Source: CAZCTC01 sp964501335 (GTDB lineage Bacteria > Chloroflexota > Anaerolineae > B4-G1 > SLSP01). Taken from it: a stretch of DNA of 64,000 bases. The position numbers and the translations under genes were made by a program. The notes below the pieces were generated by a model. It did not search any database. It saw nothing but the letters and a program-made list of their open reading frames with translations, and had not been told where the DNA came from. This document shows, piece after piece, positions 1 through 9,500 of this stretch. The stretch is from assembly GCA_964501335.1 (NCBI GenBank), contig CAZCTC010000032.1:1-64000 (forward strand), given 5' to 3'. Within the stretch, counting starts at the first letter, position 1. The number at the start of each line of letters is the position of its first letter.

Positions 1-1
1 A

Positions 2-163
2 GGCAGCGTCATCACCCACACCTTCCCCCTCACCGCCGCCGTCAAATCCTACACCATCACCCTCAGCGTCGGCAATGAATGCTCCGACCCCGAAATCAGC
101 ACCCGGAGCATCACCGTCATGCCGAAGATGCTCTTCCTGCCCATCGTCATGCGGAAAGCATGA
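2..163 (+). CDS. C-terminal end of an exported surface protein (partial)
   Basis: Open from the left edge, 53 residues to a TGA at 161-163. The visible part reads like the last beta-sandwich (PKD/Ig-type, Thr/Ser/Val rich) of a secreted protein and ends in MLFLPIVMRKA. The same short ending, LP-x-V followed by a basic residue, closes three other large exported proteins in this window, so this is very likely another member of that surface set. Its function cannot be told from the fragment. A strong hairpin follows 17 bp after the stop. Confidence 0.7.
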   Translation, partial: GSVITHTFPLTAAVKSYTITLSVGNECSDPEISTRSITVMPKMLFLPIVMRKA

Positions 164-179
164 AACGTAAAGAATAACA

Positions 180-209
180 GAATTCGCGCGCCAGACGGCG
201 CGCGAATTC
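180..209. terminator. Hairpin, probable terminator of the 2-163 gene
   Basis: A 13-bp perfect stem (arms 180-192 and 197-209) with a 4-nt loop AGAC, followed by a short T stretch. It lies 17 bp after the stop codon of the preceding gene. Confidence 0.6.
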
Positions 210-240
210 TGTTTAAAGAACAGGCATTATATCGATCTGC

Positions 241-352
241 CCGTAGGGGCGCCCCTTGTGGGCGCCCGGCCTATCCAACCAATAGGGCGGCCATAAAGGC
301 CGCCCCTACCCGAACATCATCCATGTAGGGGCGCCCCTGCGTGGGCGCCCTC
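241..352. repeat. Cluster of GTAGGGGCG-type palindromic repeats
   Basis: Three short GC-rich imperfect palindromes of the form GTAGGGGCGCCCC-n-GGGCGCCC sit at about 243-268, 283-312 (opposite orientation) and 333-352. They differ from the larger hairpin family that fills the rest of the host region. The stretch 164-993 has no credible gene: it holds these repeats, one copy of the large hairpin family, a 107-bp direct repeat and CTGTCTA-type short repeats. Confidence 0.6.
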
Positions 353-414
353 TAACTATCTGCCATCAATACAACCAACGTGAAAAAAGTGCGTTGCACC
401 TGCCTTACAAATTC

Positions 415-545
415 CCGTCACCCCGCACCTGACCCTTTCCCCGTACGTTACACCGCGCTGGATGGGAAGAGAGAATTGTTTTATTTATGTTTTCGGCGGC
501 TTCAGAAAGCCGCCGAAAACATAGCCCTTTTCCAGAACAACACAG
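415..545 (+). repeat. Dispersed hairpin repeat, copy 1
   Basis: A degenerate left arm (CCCGCACCTG, then ACACCGCGCTGGATGGGAAG) leads to a 16-bp stem at 487-522 with loop CAGA and stem core CGGCGGCTT/AAGCCGCCG, then the common tail CCCTTTTCC. It lies between convergent genes. Confidence 0.75.
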
Positions 546-870
546 GCCGTCTACTGTCTTTGGCCTTTTCCAGAACAATACAGGCTGTCTACTTTCTACT
601 TCTTTTGGCCTTTTTCAGAATTACCCCGGCGACACGCTCGCGCCCTCTCTTACCCCTCTCCCTCCCGCATCGCTCGCAACGGCACCTCATAACGCAACAA
701 CTCGAATCGCGTCGCTGCTTAACAACAAAACATGGGAGAGGGGCAGGGGTGAGGGCCCGCACGCGAAAACATAGCCCTTTTCCAGAACAACACAGGCCGT
801 CTACTGTCTTTGGCCTTTTCCAGAACAATACAGGCTGTCTACTTTCTACTTCTTTTGGCCTTTTTCAGAA
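514..870 (+). repeat. 107-bp direct repeat (514-620 and 764-870)
   Basis: The block from the right half of hairpin copy 1 through the CAGAACAA..CTGTCTAC tail is present twice, 250 bp apart, apparently without mismatches. The second copy lacks the left half of the hairpin, so it looks like a partial duplication of the repeat element. Confidence 0.75.
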
Positions 871-993
871 CAATCCCCAACCTCGTTTTCGTCCCCCCTC
901 TCCCGCGCGCGGTGCGAAGCAGGGGGCCAGGGGGTGAGGGCCGGCGCGCCGAAAACATGGCCCTTTTCCAGAACAACACAGGCTGTCTACTGT

Positions 994-3150
994 CTACTTT
1001 CTACTGGCTACTTCTAACGTTGGACACACCGGGCACTTCTCAATCGCAATCGCGATCTGCTTCTCCGCATAATGGATGAGGCCGAAGCCGTTCCGCACCA
1101 ACGGCCAGGCTCCCAGCGTCAACCCGAAAGCACAGGTCCCCGTCAACCCCGCCGTCATCGGCGCGGCCGGAATCGCCAGATTCAACGGCAACGGCAAAAT
1201 ACCCGTAGGATCGGAATCCGAGCCCAACACCCCCGACCCTCCGGAGATACCTTTGACATAAGAAAGCCGCCAGTAATACAAACGATCGTTCTCCTGATTG
1301 ATAAAAGCATTGATGGTAAGCCCTGGAACCGCCTCAAACGGCACCACACCGCACTCCCCGCTGGCACCAGGAACCGTTAATCCCAAAACCGGGGGCTTGT
1401 TATCCACCAAAACGACCAGATCGCAACGATTGTTCATCGGCGGCAACACAGCCGGCGGCGCGACCGTCCCGTTCCGATAATCCACATCCGCCGAGGTCAA
1501 CTTCACCCCCGCCTCGTTGAACACCTCCAAACGGATCGTGTAGATTCCCGTATCCTCCTCGACCAGTTCCGTGTTCCACCACCCGATCTTGTCGGGATTG
1601 TACCAGTAATAATCCTCCCGATTGCGGATCTCGTAGAGATTGGGCACGCCGTTGATCGGAGGCTGAGGCCCCAGCAGGACGTTTTCGCTGGCAAAAGTAA
1701 TCTTGTTGACCCGGGTATCGGAAAGCGGATAGTTGATCGGAATAAAGCCGGTATTGTCATTGGGATCAGGGTTTCCCAGGCCGGGCTTATAAGAAAGCCG
1801 GTAATAACGTTTGGGCGCCCCCGTGCTCAAGGTATCTCCAAAAAGGGCACAGAACAACAAAGAGCCGCCATAGGCCCAGTTATTCAGTGTCCCGCCAAAC
1901 CCTACATTGCCGAATTTCCCGGTCGCCTGATTGATCTTGTAAACTTCATCCAGTCCAACCAGCGTAAAGAAAGTCGTCGTACCGGTCGGGAAAGAACCAC
2001 AGGCATTGCCGCACCGCACCTCTTCATTATCCAGAAAGAGATCGACATGGGCATTGGTCACATTCCAGCGGGTGCTGGTATAGGGATCCATGTAAATCAC
2101 CGTCTCCACACCGTCGATGATCTGCGTCACTTTGATGATGATGTCGGGACGTGAATCAAAGCGCAGCCGTCCCCTCCGGAAATGGAACGGCCACCAGTTG
2201 AAACAACATTTGAAATAACCGCTGCAATCCGTCGTCGTTTCACAGATCAGAGCCTTGCTGTAGAAGCAAAGAGGGAAAATATCCCAGGGAGCAATCTTGG
2301 AAGTCAACGTAAGACGATCCAGTCGCGAAGCCACCGCACTATCGATCAAACGGGCTTCCCCTACCCGCGTAAAAGCCGCCGAAGTCTCCAGTTGAGAACG
2401 ATTAACCGCGCTCACATCAGAAACCATCGACCGATCGGAAGAAAGCATCGGAGAAGAAAGCTGAGTCGCCAACCGCGGTTGCGCTAAAAGCGGATTACGG
2501 CCGATCGGCAGGTTCATATCCTCCAGCTTCAAATCGGGCACCGGATCAGGACCTGGAAAGGGCCTGGGCGGGAACGGCGGTTCCTTCATCAGATCGGGAA
2601 TACGGAAGACCCGACGATCCAGAAGGCCTTCCCACCATTTGCGGAACCACGGCCACCAACAGAACTCCCGATCGACATCGAAGATTTCAACTTTGACATA
2701 AGGAACCGGGCAGGGGACAGAAGCCTCATCATGATGATCGACTTTGTAGACATGGCCGCTGATACAAAGATGCAACGGCCACCACAAAATCCAGAGATCC
2801 AACGGCACCAAAGCATTATGTTCCAAAACGAAGCGCCGGCCATCCCCTTTCCAATCCGCAGCTGAGAACTGCCGGCTATAAGCATTGGAACGCCGTACCT
2901 CTTGAGGATCACCCGGAGGCCCGGCCACCAGTTCCACCGCAGCAGGAGCCTTCAATCGAACGGGTACTTTATAATTGCCCTGAGCATCGACATCTCCCGT
3001 GCCTAAAACAACGCCGGCTTTGTCGAAGACATACACCTGGAGTTTCATCTCTCCCTGTCGGCATTCGGATTGTTCGCGTTGAATCAACCCTGTGGCTACA
3101 AAGATTGGAGCATTATCCGTCACAGTCGAGCCCGCTTTTTCATTCGCCAT
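994..3150 (-). CDS. Large protein with transthyretin-like N-terminal folds, function unknown
   Basis: 718 aa, not recognised as a named family. Start supported by a good ribosome binding site (AAAGGAGAT) 5-8 nt upstream. No signal peptide, no membrane segment and no C-terminal LP-x-V tail, unlike its surface-protein neighbours, so a cytoplasmic location or unusual export is possible. Residues about 35-75 (LQVYVFDKAG, GDVDAQGNYKV) and 130-165 look like carboxypeptidase-regulatory / transthyretin-like beta folds. A Trp-rich stretch lies near residues 115-180, a Pro-rich linker near 190-215, and the protein ends with CPVCP. A polymorphic or structural role is conceivable, but this is only a guess. 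Confidence 0.7.
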   Translation of the reverse strand: MANEKAGSTVTDNAPIFVATGLIQREQSECRQGEMKLQVYVFDKAGVVLGTGDVDAQGNYKVPVRLKAPAAVELVAGPPGDPQEVRRSNAYSRQFSAADWKGDGRRFVLEHNALVPLDLWILWWPLHLCISGHVYKVDHHDEASVPCPVPYVKVEIFDVDREFCWWPWFRKWWEGLLDRRVFRIPDLMKEPPFPPRPFPGPDPVPDLKLEDMNLPIGRNPLLAQPRLATQLSSPMLSSDRSMVSDVSAVNRSQLETSAAFTRVGEARLIDSAVASRLDRLTLTSKIAPWDIFPLCFYSKALICETTTDCSGYFKCCFNWWPFHFRRGRLRFDSRPDIIIKVTQIIDGVETVIYMDPYTSTRWNVTNAHVDLFLDNEEVRCGNACGSFPTGTTTFFTLVGLDEVYKINQATGKFGNVGFGGTLNNWAYGGSLLFCALFGDTLSTGAPKRYYRLSYKPGLGNPDPNDNTGFIPINYPLSDTRVNKITFASENVLLGPQPPINGVPNLYEIRNREDYYWYNPDKIGWWNTELVEEDTGIYTIRLEVFNEAGVKLTSADVDYRNGTVAPPAVLPPMNNRCDLVVLVDNKPPVLGLTVPGASGECGVVPFEAVPGLTINAFINQENDRLYYWRLSYVKGISGGSGVLGSDSDPTGILPLPLNLAIPAAPMTAGLTGTCAFGLTLGAWPLVRNGFGLIHYAEKQIAIAIEKCPVCPTLEVASRK

Positions 3151-3390
3151 TTAAGATCTCCTTTAGGTTTACCAAATGAACTTAATGGGGAAACGGGTGG
3201 AATTTGACTGCAACTTCTGGATATCGAGGAATCTGGACATCCAGAGGGAATAAAGAACCACCTTGCTAGATATATAGTAAGATATTTTATATAAAAAGCA
3301 AATAAATAACGAATAACCGAAAGCGTTGGGTTCCTGTCGATTACGTTTCCTCCCTGAAAATAAGCCTTTATGGCATGGCCCCGGCCTTGT

Positions 3391-3510
3391 AACGTCCCGC
3401 AAATGATCCTTTCCCCGTAAGAAACGACGCGCTGGACAGGGGGAGAGGTTTTTTTTGTTTATGTTTTCGGCGGCTTCAGAAAGCCGCCGAAAACATGGGC
3501 CTTTTCCAGA
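3391..3510 (+). repeat. Dispersed hairpin repeat, copy 2
   Basis: Left arm AACGTCCCGC at 3391, GACGCGCTGGACAG near 3425, then stem 3461-3496 (ATGTTTTCGGCGGCTT / loop CAGA / complement) and GGGCCTTTTCC. It lies between two minus-strand genes (3150 start, 3647 end) and is itself on the plus orientation, so it is not simply their terminator. Confidence 0.8.
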
Positions 3511-3624
3511 GCAAACCCAACCTCGTTTTCGTCCCCCCTCTCCCGCGTGCGGTGCGAAGCAGGGGGCCAGGGGGTGAGGGCCGGCGCACCAAAACATGGA
3601 CCTTTTCCAGAACAACACAGGCTG

Positions 3625-3655
3625 TCTACTGTCTACTGTCTACTGTCTACTTCCC
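3625..3655 (+). repeat. CTGTCTA short tandem repeat
   Basis: Four CTGTCTA units in a row follow the tail of a hairpin-repeat fragment, immediately before the 3' end of the 1446-aa gene. The same heptamer follows repeat tails near 556, 826, 974 and 34176. Confidence 0.7.
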
Positions 3656-6600
3656 CTTAATCACCACCGGCAGGATCACCTCGAACAGTTCCCGCACGGT
3701 AAACTGCTCCACATTCGAATCGCCGCCGCCCGGCCCCGGATTGACCACGCTCACTCCATTGGAACCGGGATAAGCGCTGTCGGCCCCGGTGATCGTGACC
3801 CGCAGCGTTGAGCTGTCCACAAAGACCGTCGGCCGATTCGCTCCGTTCCACTGGACAATAGCCCCGTCCACAAAGTTCGTTCCCTTGACGATCAGGGTAA
3901 ACTGCGCACTCCCGGCGCCCCGAGAGAAAACCCAGGCCGGTTGCAACCCTGTCACCGTCGGAATCGGATTCTCACCCGGCGCGGCAATATCAAAAGATGC
4001 CGAATTAGACGCGCCGCCGCCCGGCGAAGTATTGTAAACCAGAATGCCGGCCTGCCCCGGCTGCGCCACCGCCGACGCCGGGATAGCCGCCTGCAAATGG
4101 TCGCTCCCCACATAAGTCACGGGATAAGCCGAACCGTTCCAGCGCACTTCCGACGTACCGGAAACAAAACCCGAACCGTACACATCCAGCGTAAAGGCCC
4201 CGCTGCCCGCCATCGCTCCGGCCGGCACCAGATGGTCGATGGCCGGAACCGGATTCTGGGAAGCCGTCGTCACCTCAAAATTCAACGAATTGGACGTACC
4301 GCCCCCGGGATACGGCGTCTCCACCTGCACCGGGAAAGTGCCGGCGATATCGATCCAACCGGCCGCTACCGACGCCTCCAACTTCGTACTGTTGACATAG
4401 GTCGTCGCCAGCGCCGTACCGTTCCAGTAAATGACCGACTCTTCCGTAAAGCCCGCCCCATTGACCTCCATCGTAAAGGAGCGCCCGCCGACCCGCGCCG
4501 AAGACGGCACCAGACTGTCGAGCTGCGGCTGAGGATTGGCCCGTTTCAACACAGTGATGGAATCATCCACAAACCCGGTCACATAGGCATTATCGCCGTC
4601 GGCGCTGAAAGCCACATTGACCGCGCCGTCGAACGGCGGCACACCGCCCGTCCCGCTCAATGGATTGCGTTGCAGCATCGTTTTGTAAGTAAGATACCCG
4701 GTAGCCTGATCACGTTTGAAGATCGTCACCGCCTTGTCCAGGAATCCGGCCGCCAGAATGTAATTCCCATCCGGGCTGATCGCCAACCCATAAACCGAGT
4801 CCAACCCGGTCCCGCCTGAGACGCCGTCCTTGTACGTCTCCAGATGATGCAACTTTCCGGTCAACGCATCGCGCGAGAAAGCCACCACGGCATCGCTGAC
4901 GGCTCCCGTCACATACACATGGTTGCCGTCCGGACTGACCACGACATCCGTGGCTCCCGACATTCCATCCAATCCCCCAAAACAGAAAACATAATCGATA
5001 CAATCGCCCTGAGAACGGGTCTGTACCCAGGTCAACCTCCCCGTCACCGCATTGCGGGAATAGACCGACAGCGTGCCGGAAACAAAACCGGCCACATAGA
5101 GATAAGCGCTGTCGGGGCTGAGCGCCATATCCCGGGCGCTCTTTAAGTGAGTCGCCGAGGTGATCGTCTGCACCCAGGTCAATTGATCCGCCTCCACATC
5201 GCGGCTGAAAACGACCACGGAATTCGCATCCGACCCGGTCGCATAGACAAACCGGTTGTCGGGACTGACCAGCACGCCGTCGGCGCCGGCCAGATCGGTA
5301 CGCGCATTGCCGTGAACGGGAGTAAGAGCGCCCGTCGTCTGATCGCGATCGTAAGTGACGACGGCTCCTGATGTAGAACCGGCCGCATAGACATTCTTCC
5401 CGTCCGGACTGACCGTAATATGGCGAACAGCATCGCTGTATCCCAAAGGCGCCGTATAAACCCCCACATAGTACAAATGGCCGTTGTTCACTACCGTACG
5501 GGTATAGGCAGTCACCGAACCGCTTTGATTGCCGGAAACGTAAACATTTTTCCCATCCGGACTGACTGCTACACCAAAAGCCGCATTCAATCCCCAACGA
5601 GTGCTGGAATCGACAACGCTGCCGATATAAGCCATATAGGGGCCCGGATCCAGAACGGCGTTACAGGTCAGATAATATCCCACCGTCGGTTTGTTGGGAT
5701 CGGTCGTCGAAAGCGTCAGAGTAGCCGAACGGAGACCCGGCCCCCCAGGCACGCAGCTGATATTCAGATTCTTAGGCGCGCCGCCGTCGGCGATCTGAAC
5801 CGGAAAGGTGGTATTGACGACAAAATCAGCCGCATGAGAACCGCTCAACTGCGGAGAACTGATCGTCAAAGCCGCCGTGCCCGATTCACGCATCACAATC
5901 ACCCGCCCACTCTGCGTCCCGACCGTCGTCTCCGGGAACTCGATCGGTCCCGGCGCTGCCGGTTCGGATTCATACCCCGGCACCGGAACCGCCGAAGCAT
6001 TGCAGGTCAGATTGTAACTGACCATCGGATGGCTCGTGTCGGTCGTATTGAAAGTCAGAGTCGCCGTGCGTTGGCCGGCGGTTGAGCCGGTCGGCGTGCA
6101 ATGCACCTGAATCCCCTTTTCCGAACTGTTGGGCTGAATGGTAAGCGGGAAGGAAGTATCGACGCCGAAGTCGGCCGCATTGTTGCCGGTGATAATCGGA
6201 TTCGCCAGCACCAGCACGAAATCACCGGTATTGAACGCACTGAACACCGTCGTGACCGCCACGCCGAACGTCGTATTGCCCACATGGATCGGGCCGGGCT
6301 GCACGGGCGTGGAACCGTAGCCGGGTTTGCGCTCGGCATTTTCAAAAGCGCCCATATCGCAGGTTTCCGTGAAATCGCCGTTCCCATCCTTGGGCCGTGC
6401 CGAGGCCCGCTGGTCTTCATTGCTGACCGGCGCCGCACTGCAAATCGCCGCATCGCCGGCGTCGACAGCTTCACTGTCCAGCCCCAGCTTCTGCGTCAGC
6501 AGCGAACTCATCGGCCCGCCGTTAAATCCGGGCGCCTGAAGATCGGCATTGCCGTCGTTGTTGTCACCCCGACCGGCATTCTCGTCGAACTGACAGGTCG

Positions 6601-7987
6601 TGCCGCTGTCGAGATTATGTCCCAACGAAAGGATCGGCCCGGAGCAGTTATCCCCCACACTGCCGTCGATGATCGTGTTGCCCAAACGCACCGTCTGGCC
6701 CGGCCCGCTGAAAATCCCGCCGCCATGGCCGGAACCGTTCGCCGCATTGGTCGAGAGCGTCACATTCAATAAGGTAACCGTCGAAGTCGGCGTCGTCTGC
6801 AATGAATTGGTGATCAACAGCGCGCCGCCGTAACCGGAAGGCGCATTGTTTCCGGCAAAGGTGGAATTGCTCACCGTGATAACGCTCCCACGATCGACGA
6901 CAATCGCGCCGCCGTCCCCCTTCAAAGAACTGTTGGCCAGGAAAGCGCTCCGGGCCACCATCATCGTTGCCATATTGTAGATCGCCCCGCCCAACTGAGC
7001 CGAGGTCAACGTCCCCGCAACATTGGCATTGAACGAGCTGTCGGTGATCCACACAGTCGACTGAATGGCATTGTAGAGAGCGCCCCCTTTGCCGTTGGGA
7101 CTGAGGTTGCCGTTAAAAGCCACCCGTTGCAGCGTCAATACGGCGTTGGGATTCACGGCAATCGCGCCGCCGCCGCCCGTCTCCGTCGGTGTGATCGGAT
7201 TGGTAATATTCCCTGAGAAGGCCGAATCCGAAATCTTGCTCTCCCGATTGGCCAGGAAGATCGCGCCGCCGCCGTTGGCTGCGATATTGCCGGCCAGATT
7301 GGTCTGCATCAGCGTCAACACCCCATAGCCGGTCATCATAATCGCCCCGCCGCGGCCGGCTCCCGGAACCACACCCAGCGCCCGGTTGCCGGTAATCGTG
7401 CTGTCCACGATATTGACCGTACCATTGGAATAAATCGCGCCGGCGTCATTATCGGCCGTATTGTTCAAGATCGCCGAAGCGATAATATTGACCGTCGCAT
7501 TCTTATCATCAAGGATCACCGGACCGGCGCCGCTGGTGTGAACCCCCGTAACCGTGACCCCCGTCAGAGTCAGACGGGCATTCGGGGCCAGGACAAAGAC
7601 ATGGGTCTCCGTAAGGCTCGGCGCCGTACGAATGGTTACCGGACCGAGGATCGTGGTATCTCCCCAGATCGTCGGCAGATCCATCGTCAACGCAATCGTC
7701 CCGCCGGCGGCCGCACCGGTAAATGTAATAATATTCTCCCCGGTCGAAGCCGTACATTCATGATAAACCGGCGACATGCCCAGATTGGCATACACAACTG
7801 CCTTCAACGCTTCCACCAGATCGCATTTCCCATCCAACGCATCCGTCACGGTAGTAACAGTAACCGGAATCGTGGTCGGCAAAGCGTACACCTTCGGCGT
7901 AAAAGCCGGAGACAGAACCAGTTCCATCATCAGCGCGATGATGAAAAAAAACCGCAACCAACGGTAACTACGACGTAAGGCTGACAT
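3647..7987 (-). CDS. Secreted CSLREA / beta-helix / YVTN propeller / TIG surface protein
   Basis: 1446 aa with ribosome site GGAGAGG just before the ATG. Signal peptide at 1-36 (hydrophobic core FFFIIALMMELVLS). Domains in order: a CSLREA-like start (about 40-90), a right-handed beta-helix with repeated GGAI motifs (about 100-500) closed by a DQRASARP...CDMGAFE signature (about 520-552), two ASPM/HYDIN-like choice-of-anchor sandwiches (560-775), a YVTN-type beta-propeller with repeated 'SPDGKNVYVSG' blades (787-1130), three IPT/TIG domains (starting about 1157, 1249 and 1344), and the tail VILPVVIKGK. Expected at the cell surface, probably in adhesion or polymer contact. No catalytic residues recognised. 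High confidence in architecture, low in function. Confidence 0.9.
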   Translation of the reverse strand: MSALRRSYRWLRFFFIIALMMELVLSPAFTPKVYALPTTIPVTVTTVTDALDGKCDLVEALKAVVYANLGMSPVYHECTASTGENIITFTGAAAGGTIALTMDLPTIWGDTTILGPVTIRTAPSLTETHVFVLAPNARLTLTGVTVTGVHTSGAGPVILDDKNATVNIIASAILNNTADNDAGAIYSNGTVNIVDSTITGNRALGVVPGAGRGGAIMMTGYGVLTLMQTNLAGNIAANGGGAIFLANRESKISDSAFSGNITNPITPTETGGGGAIAVNPNAVLTLQRVAFNGNLSPNGKGGALYNAIQSTVWITDSSFNANVAGTLTSAQLGGAIYNMATMMVARSAFLANSSLKGDGGAIVVDRGSVITVSNSTFAGNNAPSGYGGALLITNSLQTTPTSTVTLLNVTLSTNAANGSGHGGGIFSGPGQTVRLGNTIIDGSVGDNCSGPILSLGHNLDSGTTCQFDENAGRGDNNDGNADLQAPGFNGGPMSSLLTQKLGLDSEAVDAGDAAICSAAPVSNEDQRASARPKDGNGDFTETCDMGAFENAERKPGYGSTPVQPGPIHVGNTTFGVAVTTVFSAFNTGDFVLVLANPIITGNNAADFGVDTSFPLTIQPNSSEKGIQVHCTPTGSTAGQRTATLTFNTTDTSHPMVSYNLTCNASAVPVPGYESEPAAPGPIEFPETTVGTQSGRVIVMRESGTAALTISSPQLSGSHAADFVVNTTFPVQIADGGAPKNLNISCVPGGPGLRSATLTLSTTDPNKPTVGYYLTCNAVLDPGPYMAYIGSVVDSSTRWGLNAAFGVAVSPDGKNVYVSGNQSGSVTAYTRTVVNNGHLYYVGVYTAPLGYSDAVRHITVSPDGKNVYAAGSTSGAVVTYDRDQTTGALTPVHGNARTDLAGADGVLVSPDNRFVYATGSDANSVVVFSRDVEADQLTWVQTITSATHLKSARDMALSPDSAYLYVAGFVSGTLSVYSRNAVTGRLTWVQTRSQGDCIDYVFCFGGLDGMSGATDVVVSPDGNHVYVTGAVSDAVVAFSRDALTGKLHHLETYKDGVSGGTGLDSVYGLAISPDGNYILAAGFLDKAVTIFKRDQATGYLTYKTMLQRNPLSGTGGVPPFDGAVNVAFSADGDNAYVTGFVDDSITVLKRANPQPQLDSLVPSSARVGGRSFTMEVNGAGFTEESVIYWNGTALATTYVNSTKLEASVAAGWIDIAGTFPVQVETPYPGGGTSNSLNFEVTTASQNPVPAIDHLVPAGAMAGSGAFTLDVYGSGFVSGTSEVRWNGSAYPVTYVGSDHLQAAIPASAVAQPGQAGILVYNTSPGGGASNSASFDIAAPGENPIPTVTGLQPAWVFSRGAGSAQFTLIVKGTNFVDGAIVQWNGANRPTVFVDSSTLRVTITGADSAYPGSNGVSVVNPGPGGGDSNVEQFTVRELFEVILPVVIKGK

Positions 7988-8096
7988 ACCTCTCCTTCGA
8001 TGTTTTGAAACCCTGGCTTCAATCTTTTTCTAGCCATTCATAGTTTTATTTTAAACACCCGGCGTCCAAAAAACGTCCAATTTCAACTTTTTTATT

Positions 8097-8133
8097 TTTT
8101 CGCGCGCCGCCTGCGTAGCGCGGCGCGCGAAAA
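8097..8133. repeat. GC-rich hairpin between divergent genes
   Basis: Stem TTTTCGCGCGCCGC / GCGGCGCGCGAAAA with a 9-nt loop. It resembles the stem part of the dispersed hairpin family but lacks the left arm. It lies upstream of both flanking genes, so a pure terminator role is unlikely. Confidence 0.6.
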
Positions 8134-8166
8134 TGTAGATAAATAGAAAATTCCTCATTTTGCCTC

Positions 8167-8197
8167 TTGACATTGACGTTACGTCAGGGTGTATACT
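8167..8197 (+). promoter_or_regulatory. MerR-type promoter with 19-bp spacer and operator dyad
   Basis: TTGACA at 8167-8172 and TATACT at 8192-8197 are separated by 19 bp, the long spacer typical of MerR-controlled promoters. Inside the spacer lies the perfect dyad TGACGT-T-ACGTCA (8174-8186). The start codon of the regulator (8205) lies 8 bp after the -10 box, so the transcript should begin at or near the ATG. Autoregulation is the natural reading. Confidence 0.75.
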
Positions 8198-8204
8198 CTG
8201 AGGC

Positions 8205-8975
8205 ATGGAGAGAAACGTGAAAGCCTACACCGTCAGTCAACTTGCCAAACTGGCCGGGGTCAGCGTCCGGACGCTGCACCACTATGACCAGATCGGGCTC
8301 CTCAAACCGGCGACCCAAACTGCAGCAGGGTACCGGCTCTATCGAGAACCGGAATTGTTGCGCCTGCAACAAATCCTCTTCTTCAAGGAACTCGATTTCC
8401 CGCTGCAACAAATCCAGGAAATCCTGGACGATCCGGGGTTCGATCAAATCCGAGCCCTGCATCAACATCGGCGGGAGCTGGAAAAACGGGCAGAACGGCT
8501 GGAACGGCTCCTGCAAACCGTCAATAAGACCATTCTAAAACTGGAGGGAAATACCATGCCACTCACCGACGACGAACTCTACGCAGGTTTTACCAAAGAG
8601 CAGGCCGAACGCTATCAACGGGAAGCCCGCGAAAGCTACGGTAAAGACCGGGTCCAGGCCACAGAGGCCAGACTCCGCAAACTAAGCCCGGCCCAATGGG
8701 AAGCCGTCAAAGCCGAAGGCGGCGAAGTCACGGCCGCACTGGCCGCCGTCGCCGACCGCGATCCCGGGGATCCCGAAGTGCAGCTGTTGATCGCCCGACA
8801 TCACGCCTGGATCGAAAACTTCTATCCCGCCCCGGCGGAAGTCTATCGGGGATTGGGTCAGCACTATGTGGATCATCCGGAATTCCGGGCCTTCTACGAA
8901 AAATATCGCCCCGGATTGGCCGACTTCATGTGCGCCGCCATGGCCTACTACGCGGATCACAGCCTGGCTGATTAG
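8205..8975 (+). CDS. MerR-family regulator with TipAS effector domain (TipA-like)
   Basis: 256 aa. Residues 6-75 form the MerR winged helix (YTVSQLAKLAGVSVRTLHHYDQIGLLKP, then GYRLY). Residues about 80-115 form the dimer coiled coil, and 135-250 match the TipAS alpha-helical ligand-binding domain (MPLTDDELYAGFTKEQ, then HHAWIENFY, then YVDHPEFRAFYEKY). In TipA this domain traps thiopeptide or other hydrophobic drugs and activates transcription. The promoter just upstream has a MerR-type spacer and dyad. No neighbouring resistance gene is co-directional, so the regulon lies elsewhere or is the regulator itself. Predicted leaderless mRNA. Confidence 0.9.
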   Translation: MERNVKAYTVSQLAKLAGVSVRTLHHYDQIGLLKPATQTAAGYRLYREPELLRLQQILFFKELDFPLQQIQEILDDPGFDQIRALHQHRRELEKRAERLERLLQTVNKTILKLEGNTMPLTDDELYAGFTKEQAERYQREARESYGKDRVQATEARLRKLSPAQWEAVKAEGGEVTAALAAVADRDPGDPEVQLLIARHHAWIENFYPAPAEVYRGLGQHYVDHPEFRAFYEKYRPGLADFMCAAMAYYADHSLAD

Positions 8976-9011
8976 CCCGACAGGCAAAAAAAAGATTTCA
9001 CCAAACTCCCT

Positions 9012-9047
9012 CCCCTTTCCCCCATCTGCGTCTTTGGGGGAAAGGGG
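9012..9047 (+). terminator. Hairpin terminator after the TipA-like gene
   Basis: 12-bp stem CCCCTTTCCCCC / GGGGGAAAGGGG with a 12-nt loop, 37 bp after the stop codon. Confidence 0.5.
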
Positions 9048-9308
9048 GGCAGGGGGGATAGAGGGCCAGCGAAGCCTATTTTCAAGACAGAACTTTCCTC
9101 AAACCGCATCGGCTGTATCCCAGCCGTGAATCCCAAGCAAATTATTTCGGTTTACCCCTGCCCGGATGACTCCGTCGAACTCCCGGCATTCATCGTTGAA
9201 CTCCCCGAAGACTTCCTTTACAACAAAAATGTCGCCGGCAGCGTAAAAAACCCCACCCGCAACATTTTGAGAAAACCTCATGAATTACTTCATAGAGGGG
9301 TTTTTATT

Positions 9309-9346
9309 CATTTTTTCGCGCGCCGCAGACGGCGCGCGAAAAAATG
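9309..9346. repeat. CG-rich hairpin (dispersed family, stem only)
   Basis: Stem CATTTTTTCGCGCGCCG with loop CAGA and its exact complement, followed by GGCTTTTC. Same loop and right-hand tail as the large dispersed family, but without the CGTCCCGC left arm. Confidence 0.65.
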
Positions 9347-9461
9347 GGCTTTTCTCTCCCCCTATCGGTAGGTCCCCAGGGAACCGTGGTCGCCCAATAG
9401 AATTGCCAAAGGGTGCCTTTTAATTCCCCCCTTTCCCCCGAGGGAAAGGGGGGATAACTAA

Positions 9462-9500
9462 GCATTTTTGGCGCGCTGCAAAGCAGCGCGCCAAAAATGC
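9462..9500. repeat. CG-rich hairpin (18-bp stem)
   Basis: Perfect stem GCATTTTTGGCGCGCTGC with a 3-nt AAA loop. The stem changes on both sides relative to the 9309 hairpin, keeping pairing. Confidence 0.65.

Noticed and set aside
380..1079. Small plus-strand frames in 380-1079
   Set aside because: They are translations of hairpin-repeat DNA and of the 107-bp duplicate, with no ribosome site.
9126..9371. 81-aa frame from GTG at 9126
   Set aside because: It runs through two hairpins and has no family resemblance or ribosome site.
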